11,686 nt of DNA from Bacteroidota bacterium (GTDB lineage Bacteria; Bacteroidota; Bacteroidia; Bacteroidales; Prolixibacteraceae): positions 1 to 11,686 of the forward strand of contig DAOVTY010000077.1 in NCBI GenBank assembly GCA_030632865.1, read 5' to 3'. Below, one piece after another: positions 7,443-11,686 of the stretch. The position numbers and the translations under genes are program-made. The notes under the pieces were generated by a model that had not been told where the DNA came from, did no database searches, and saw nothing but the letters and a program-made list of their open reading frames with translations. Position 1 is the stretch's first letter. Each line of letters starts with the position of its first letter.

Positions 7443-7447
7443 GGAGG
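7443..7447 (+). promoter_or_regulatory. Canonical Shine-Dalgarno GGAGG deciding the start at 7456
   Basis: GGAGG lies 8 nt before ATG 7456. An in-frame ATG at 7441 would place this sequence inside the coding region and add only MEEIK in front of a lysine-rich signal-peptide start, so 7456 is the better start. Strong Shine-Dalgarno sequences are uncommon in Bacteroidota, and the other genes here lack one. Confidence 0.6.
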
Positions 7448-7455
7448 AAATTAAA

Positions 7456-8103
7456 ATGAAAACAACAAAAACAAACAAATCGGGGCAATTTATTAATGCA
7501 ATGCCAATTATCTATTTTATTTTTTTAGCAGTTATTCTGACTTTGTATCCAAACTTTTCTGAATCGAGCATGAATAATTCAAAAATAATTCAAACAAGTA
7601 ATGCAGGTATTTTAAATGACATTTTGCCTCCCAACAATCAATTTGTCATTCCGGTTAATTCCGAATTTAATGACGGTACCACTGAAAAACAGAATATAAA
7701 TTTTATAACCCCTATAAAAGGATTTTGTTTAACAAATCAGGTCAACCAGAATTTGGAAACCAATAAATTAATTGAAAGGAACAAAGACATTACTAATTTG
7801 AATTTGTTAGCAGAAAAATTGAGCGAATATTTAATTCTTGAAGAAGAGCCGGAATTGGAATTTGCAATGTTACCATTTACTGAGAAGCCAGTATCAAAAA
7901 AGATTTACAGCAAGAACGAATATTTGGAAAATTTAAGAGAAATAAAAGTTGCTGAATTAGAAATATTTTATGCACTTCAGCTAAAATGCAGAGAGTATTT
8001 GGTTGAAGAAACAGAACCTCCGCTGGAATTGGAAGAGTGGATGTATGATGAAAGCTGCTGGTGTTTTGGGAACAATATAACTTTCGCAATGAACAAAAAA
8101 TAG
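7456..8103 (+). CDS. Exported/membrane-anchored protein with duplicated EYL-acidic motif, function unknown
   Basis: 215 residues from ATG 7456. The N-terminus is basic (KTTKTNK) followed by one hydrophobic segment (about 16-33), a signal peptide or membrane anchor, so most of the protein is outside the cytoplasm. Two similar acidic motifs stand in the C-terminal half: EYLILEEEPELEFAML (124-139) and EYLVEETEPPLELEEWMYD (180-198), the latter followed by ESCWC. From memory, short exported Bacteroidota proteins with an E-x-L-x-LE-x-WM tail are recurrent and uncharacterised; I cannot name a family. The region between signal and motifs is Asn-rich and low in complexity. The gene is monocistronic: a 244-bp leader region upstream and an intrinsic terminator 46 nt after the stop. 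Its place directly behind the TPR hybrid sensor suggests it is a target or ligand of that system, which is inference. It is clearly coding (one long frame, strong ribosome site), but no enzymatic role is visible. Confidence 0.8.
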   Translation: MKTTKTNKSGQFINAMPIIYFIFLAVILTLYPNFSESSMNNSKIIQTSNAGILNDILPPNNQFVIPVNSEFNDGTTEKQNINFITPIKGFCLTNQVNQNLETNKLIERNKDITNLNLLAEKLSEYLILEEEPELEFAMLPFTEKPVSKKIYSKNEYLENLREIKVAELEIFYALQLKCREYLVEETEPPLELEEWMYDESCWCFGNNITFAMNKK

Positions 8104-8149
8104 TTATGAAATTAGATTAAATAATTTAGGAAATACCCATGCACATTTT

Positions 8150-8184
8150 GGCTCTTGCAAGTAACACGGCAAGGGCCTATTTTT
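8150..8184 (+). terminator. Intrinsic terminator of the exported-protein gene
   Basis: GGCTCTTGC (8150-8158) pairs with GCAAGGGCC (8169-8177) to give a 9-bp stem with one G-U pair and a 10-nt loop, followed by TATTTTT. The U-run lies only on the plus-strand side, so it stops transcription from the left; the minus-strand transcript lacks a U-run after the same hairpin. The right arm overlaps the butyrate kinase stop codon (8177-8179), so the two convergent genes share this DNA. Confidence 0.8.
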
Positions 8185-9250
8185 CATACTCTTTCACCTC
8201 AACTTCTCCCCTCGCAACCCGCAGTGCATTCATTGCAAGTGCTTCCAGTTCGTCTTCGCCGGGGTAAGTAAAAATTGAAGCAATAAAACCGGCTTTATTT
8301 TGAATATAACTTTCGAGGCTTTTATTAAATGCCAGTCCTCCGGTTAATAGAATGCCATCAACTTTCCCTTCTAAAACCACAGCCATTTCGCCAATCTGTT
8401 TCGAAACCTGATAAAACAACGCTTCCTGAATAAACCTTGCTTTTTCGTCTCCGGCATTTGCCATATCTTCAACTTCGCGTGCATTGTTTGTTCCGAGATA
8501 ACTAACAAAACCGCCTTCTCCAAGTATCATTCTTTGCACCTGGCTGCTTGAATAATTTCCGCTAAAACATAATTCAACCAATTGTCCGGCGGGCAATGTC
8601 CCCGAGCGTTCAGGACTAAAAGCACCCTCGCCGTTTAATCCATTATTTACATCAATTACCCGTCCGTATTTATGAGCACCCACCGAAATACCTCCTCCCA
8701 AATGAGCAACTATCAATCTCATATTTTCATACTTTTCACCCACTTTTTCAGCATGAATTCTGGCAGTGGCTTTTTGGTTAAGTGCATGAAAAATAGAACG
8801 ACGCTCGAACTTTGAGTGACCCGAAATCCTTGCAATTTCTTCAAGTTCGTCGGTAACAACCGGGTCGGCAATAAAAGCCTTTGCATTTGGTATTTGATGA
8901 GCTATAAAATCGGCAAGCATCGGTCCGAGATTACTAGCATGTTGACCAACAATTCCTTCGCGGGCATGTTTTAGCATCTGATTATTCACCCTGTAAACTC
9001 CCGATTCCATTGGATATGTCATTCCACCTCTGCCAATAATAAATTTAATTGAATCAACATCAATTCCTTCTTCAACAAGTGTGTCTATAATTAATCCTTT
9101 TCTGAAATCAAATTGGTCGATTACATTTTTGTAAGCCAGCAATTCATCAAAAGAGTGTGTTATCGCTTTTTTCAACACACATTTTGTATCGAAATATACT
9201 GCAAACTTTGTGGAAGTAGAACCAGGATTTATTGCCAGAATTCGGTGCAT
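8177..9250 (-). CDS. buk: Butyrate kinase
   Basis: Transfers phosphate from butyryl-phosphate (or related branched/short acyl-phosphates) to ADP, yielding the acid and ATP, in the cytoplasm. The 357 residues are the usual length. Acetokinase-family signatures are complete: INPGSTSTKFA at 7-17 (phosphate-binding loop of the N-domain), IGRGGMTYP (72-80), VAHLGGGISVG (181-191), the segment VIDVNNGLNGEGAFSPERSG (198-217) and the adenosine-loop LLTGGLAFN (301-309). The GRGGMTYP and EGAFSPERSG wording is that of butyrate kinase rather than acetate kinase. It starts at ATG 9250, 4 nt after the stop of the phosphotransacylase gene, so the two form an operon. The TAG stop lies within a terminator stem of the opposing gene. 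Branched-chain 2-oxoacid-derived acyl-phosphates are possible substrates, since no butyryl-CoA synthesis genes are in view. Confidence 0.95.
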   Translation of the reverse strand: MHRILAINPGSTSTKFAVYFDTKCVLKKAITHSFDELLAYKNVIDQFDFRKGLIIDTLVEEGIDVDSIKFIIGRGGMTYPMESGVYRVNNQMLKHAREGIVGQHASNLGPMLADFIAHQIPNAKAFIADPVVTDELEEIARISGHSKFERRSIFHALNQKATARIHAEKVGEKYENMRLIVAHLGGGISVGAHKYGRVIDVNNGLNGEGAFSPERSGTLPAGQLVELCFSGNYSSSQVQRMILGEGGFVSYLGTNNAREVEDMANAGDEKARFIQEALFYQVSKQIGEMAVVLEGKVDGILLTGGLAFNKSLESYIQNKAGFIASIFTYPGEDELEALAMNALRVARGEVEVKEYEK

Positions 9251-9254
9251 TATA

Positions 9255-10151
9255 TTAACTGATTAGTGAAGCCAAAGCAATGGAATTAAGCTTTGTTTTT
9301 TCGCTATCGCCACGCGATGAAACTATTGCCGGAACTTTTGCACCTGCAATTATACCAGCCATTTCGGCATTGCAAAGTTTAGAGTTGGTCTTATAAAAAA
9401 CATTGGCAGCATCTATATTAGGAAAAAGCAAACAGTCGGCATCGCCCGTAACAGGAGAAGTAAATCCCTTAATTTCTGCAGCAGCACGATTAATCGCAAC
9501 ATCTAATGCCATTGGTCCGTCAACTATTCCTCCCTCAATTTGTCCATGCTCTGCCATTTTTGCAATAGTTGCCCCATCCATACACGACTGAATAGATATA
9601 ATAATTTGCTCTGTAGGTGCAATTACAGCAACCTTCGGATTTGGGATTCCAAGCCCTATAGCAGCCCGAATCAGATACTCGGTCATTAAAATTTTCTGTT
9701 TTAAATCTGGATATGGAATTACACCAGCATCACTAAAAATAAGCAACTTATGATAGTTCGGATTATCCATAACAGAAATATGACTTAATGTAGCTTTTGA
9801 AGGAAGTAAACCATACTCTTTTTTCAGTAAAACTCGCATAAATTTATCGGTAGAAACCATACCTTTCATTATAACATCGGCTTTACCATCATGAATCATT
9901 TGAACTGCTTTTTCTGTGGCAGACTTTGAATTTTTTGCATCCACAATTTTATACCTACTGACATCAATATTCAATGTACGCAGCTTGTCTTCAATCTTCT
10001 CTCTATTCCCCGTTAAAATTGGTTTTACAAAACCCATTTCAACAGCCTCGTTTAATGCTTCTAGAGTATTTACATCAACGCCATTTACAACAACCAATCT
10101 CTTTTCGGGCTGTTTTCTGGCAGCTTCAAGTAAATCTTTAAAATTATTCAT
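9255..10151 (-). CDS. ptb: Phosphate butyryltransferase/acetyltransferase family enzyme
   Basis: Exchanges CoA for phosphate on a short acyl-CoA, giving the acyl-phosphate used by the butyrate kinase encoded next. The 298 residues match the Ptb branch of the PTA_PTB family (about 300), not the longer Pta. Visible family segments: ILTGNREKI near 45-53, GKADVIMKGMVSTDKFMR (about 89-106), SDAGVIPYPD (140-149), the substrate/CoA region EGGIVDGPMALDVA (about 205-218), and the C-terminal SSRGDSEKTKLNSIALA. Start is ATG 10151; no alternative is close. It is the first gene of a two-gene minus-strand operon. The upstream region has a TACATTTT (near -7 consensus) with a TTTG-like element only 17 nt away, too weak to call a promoter. 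Acetyl or branched acyl groups could also be used; sequence alone does not settle specificity. Confidence 0.93.
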   Translation of the reverse strand: MNNFKDLLEAARKQPEKRLVVVNGVDVNTLEALNEAVEMGFVKPILTGNREKIEDKLRTLNIDVSRYKIVDAKNSKSATEKAVQMIHDGKADVIMKGMVSTDKFMRVLLKKEYGLLPSKATLSHISVMDNPNYHKLLIFSDAGVIPYPDLKQKILMTEYLIRAAIGLGIPNPKVAVIAPTEQIIISIQSCMDGATIAKMAEHGQIEGGIVDGPMALDVAINRAAAEIKGFTSPVTGDADCLLFPNIDAANVFYKTNSKLCNAEMAGIIAGAKVPAIVSSRGDSEKTKLNSIALASLIS

Positions 10152-10653
10152 GCAATTTATTTTAGTTATGTAAAGTTACGCGAAACTGACTATCAAACCG
10201 ATAATATTTAAATAATTTTTCATGTTTTATACCATAACGAAAAAATGTAAATCTTATAATAAATAACAAAATAGCTGTTTTTGTTAAAAGTATGAAACCA
10301 AAAACAATTTACAACTTCTATTTTGCCGAATTGCAAATTAGAATGTAATCTTATACTATTTATTTATCATCATATCAATCACTTTTTACTGCGAATAAAA
10401 GTAGATTAAAGTTACATCCGATTGAGTAAAAATTTAGGAATGGAATTTTTGAGAGTAAAAAAGTCAGTTTAAAATTTGCACAAAATGAGCATCTAAATTT
10501 AATGTAAATTCAATTAAAATCTATCATGTTTCAACATGTTTTATTGAAGGGAAATGAGGTGTTATACAATATGTTGAATTCATTCCATAAAAGTTTTTTT
10601 TATCGTACTTTCAACCCTGATTTTATAAATCAATAACCTAAAATATTTGTATT
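10152..10653. other. Divergent intergenic region between ptb-buk and acs
   Basis: 502 bp without a supportable gene: the only start-to-stop frames are very short (e.g. 18 codons from 10291). It must carry the promoters of both the ptb-buk operon and the acetyl-CoA synthetase gene, but no exact TTTG-N19-TAnnTTTG match was found on either strand. It is very AT-rich. A 10-mer CATGTTTTAT occurs at 10221-10230 and again at 10535-10544, the second copy overlapping a palindrome. No riboswitch, tRNA or terminator was recognised. Confidence 0.6.
10525..10538. repeat. Short palindrome CATGTT-TC-AACATG
   Basis: Perfect inverted repeat with 6-bp arms and a 2-nt centre, about 115 bp before the acs start. 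It could be a regulator site for either divergent gene; no known operator is recognised, and in AT-rich DNA such a palindrome could arise by chance. Confidence 0.35.
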
Positions 10654-11686
10654 ATGGTGAACAAGATTACAAGTTTAGCTGAATATCTTCAGAAATATCA
10701 AGAAAGTGTTGCAAACCCCGATGAATTTTGGGGGAAAATTGGAGAGAGTCATTTTTGGCGTAAAAAATGGGATCAAGTTCTCGACTGGAAATTTGAAGGT
10801 GAAGGTGCACCCGATGTTAATTGGTATAAAAACGGGAAATTAAATATTACTGAGAATATTTTTGAGCGTAATATGCACATGCGTAAAGACCAAATTGCAA
10901 TTATCTGGGAACCAAACGACCCGAAAGAGCAAGAGATTAGACTTACGTACGGAGAACTGTTTGATAAAGTGAAACAGTTTGCCAATGGGTTAAAAAAGAT
11001 TGGTGTTAAAAAAGGTGACAGAGTAGCAATATATCTACCAATGGTTCCGGAACTTGCAATTGCAATGTTAGCATGTGCGAGAATTGGGGCAATACATTCA
11101 ATTGTGTTTGCAGGTTTTTCTGCAACAGCATTGGCCGACAGAGTAAACGATGCCGAATCTAATGTAATAATTACTTCTGATGGTGGTTATCGTGGCACTA
11201 AAACTATTCCACTAAAAGCTATTGTTGACGAAGCTGTAGAAAAATGTCCTACCGTAAAAAGTACTATTATTTTAAAACGGACCGAAGAAGATATTAAATG
11301 GTTTGAAGGCAGAGATATTTGGTGGCACGATTTAATTGATGGTGTTTCAACTGAAAATACTGCTGAAGTTATGGATTCTGAGGATACACTTTTTATTCTA
11401 TATACATCGGGTTCAACCGGAAAACCAAAAGGTGTTTTGCACACAACTGCGGGTTACATGGTTTTTGCTGAATATACTTTCAAAAATGTATTTCAATACA
11501 GCGATGGCGACACTTACTGGTGTACCGCCGATATTGGTTGGGTAACCGGGCACTCGTATATTGTTTACGGACCACTTTTAACAGGTGCCACTTCTATTAT
11601 GTTTGAAGGAGTACCTACTTATCCTGACAATGATCGGTTCTGGCAAGTATGTGAAAAATTCAAAGTGAATATTTTCTATACAGCAC
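10654..11686 (+). CDS. acsA: Acetyl-CoA synthetase (acetate-CoA ligase, AMP-forming), 5' part only
   Basis: Partial: 344 codons from ATG 10654 to the right edge, out of about 640 usual. It activates acetate with ATP to acetyl-AMP and then acetyl-CoA in the cytoplasm. The N-terminal ACAS domain reads WGKIGESHFWRKKWDQVLDW, followed by NMHMRKDQIAIIWE, then LTYGELFDKVKQFANGLKK and VKKGDRVAIYLPMVPELAIAMLACARIGAIHS. The nucleotide-binding P-loop YTSGSTGKPKG is at 250-260, and WCTADIGWVTGHSYIVYGPL starts at 289. This wording is specific to acetyl/propionyl-CoA synthetases; propionate preference cannot be excluded because the selectivity tryptophan region lies near or beyond the edge. It is divergent from ptb-buk across a 502-bp control region. 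No internal stop is seen. Whether the C-terminal acetylation-target lysine exists is outside the window. Confidence 0.95.
   Translation, partial: MVNKITSLAEYLQKYQESVANPDEFWGKIGESHFWRKKWDQVLDWKFEGEGAPDVNWYKNGKLNITENIFERNMHMRKDQIAIIWEPNDPKEQEIRLTYGELFDKVKQFANGLKKIGVKKGDRVAIYLPMVPELAIAMLACARIGAIHSIVFAGFSATALADRVNDAESNVIITSDGGYRGTKTIPLKAIVDEAVEKCPTVKSTIILKRTEEDIKWFEGRDIWWHDLIDGVSTENTAEVMDSEDTLFILYTSGSTGKPKGVLHTTAGYMVFAEYTFKNVFQYSDGDTYWCTADIGWVTGHSYIVYGPLLTGATSIMFEGVPTYPDNDRFWQVCEKFKVNIFYTA

Noticed and set aside
9403..10173. Plus-strand frames inside ptb
   Set aside because: Antisense shadows of a well-conserved enzyme gene.
10221..10544. CATGTTTTAT repeated twice as a possible mobile-element end
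   Set aside because: Same orientation, 10 bp only, no transposase and no target duplication; probably chance in AT-rich DNA.

Overview
The window comes from a low-GC member of the Bacteroidota, most likely a Bacteroidales/Marinilabiliales-type anaerobe or facultative anaerobe. The evidence is a one-piece hybrid histidine kinase with a REC-AraC tail, secreted sialidase and sulfatase genes, AT-rich translation starts without Shine-Dalgarno in most genes, and one promoter that matches the Bacteroidota housekeeping consensus exactly (TTTG-N19-TAnnTTTG). No tRNA, rRNA, CRISPR array or transposase gene was seen.

Region 1 (1-2035) is a glycan-degradation locus read on the minus strand. A FadR-type GntR regulator comes first, with a promoter overlapped by a perfect TTGT-NNN-ACAA-type operator. 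It is followed by two decayed gene remnants not apparent as open frames: the C-terminal end of a sialidase carrying three in-frame stops, then the C-terminal end of a sulfatase with an internal deletion and frame change. After them comes the intact 5' part of a secreted BNR/GH33-type sialidase that runs out of the window. The region therefore looks like a sialic-acid/sulfated-glycan utilisation locus that has lost at least two enzymes.

Region 2 (2175-7211) is a tightly packed plus-strand cassette of three genes: a 92-residue protein I do not recognise, a 665-residue B12-binding-type radical SAM enzyme with a long C-terminal extension, and a 917-residue TPR hybrid sensor kinase/AraC regulator. 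The gaps are 5 nt and 1 nt, so the three are almost certainly co-transcribed and probably translationally coupled. A small substrate or partner, a radical SAM modifier and a one-piece signalling protein is the most unusual arrangement here, and I name it as the best candidate for an undescribed system; its function is inference.

Region 3 (7212-8184) holds a control region with repeated TAATTTGTG words, then a 215-residue exported protein with two copies of an acidic EYL-E-E-LE motif, ending at a clear intrinsic terminator. It may be a target of the adjacent sensor.

Region 4 (8177-11686) is acyl-phosphate/acyl-CoA metabolism. Phosphate butyryltransferase/acetyltransferase and butyrate kinase form a minus-strand operon (4-nt gap) that converts acyl-CoA to acid plus ATP. 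A divergently transcribed acetyl-CoA synthetase (5' part only) re-activates acetate. A 502-bp non-coding region separates the two directions.
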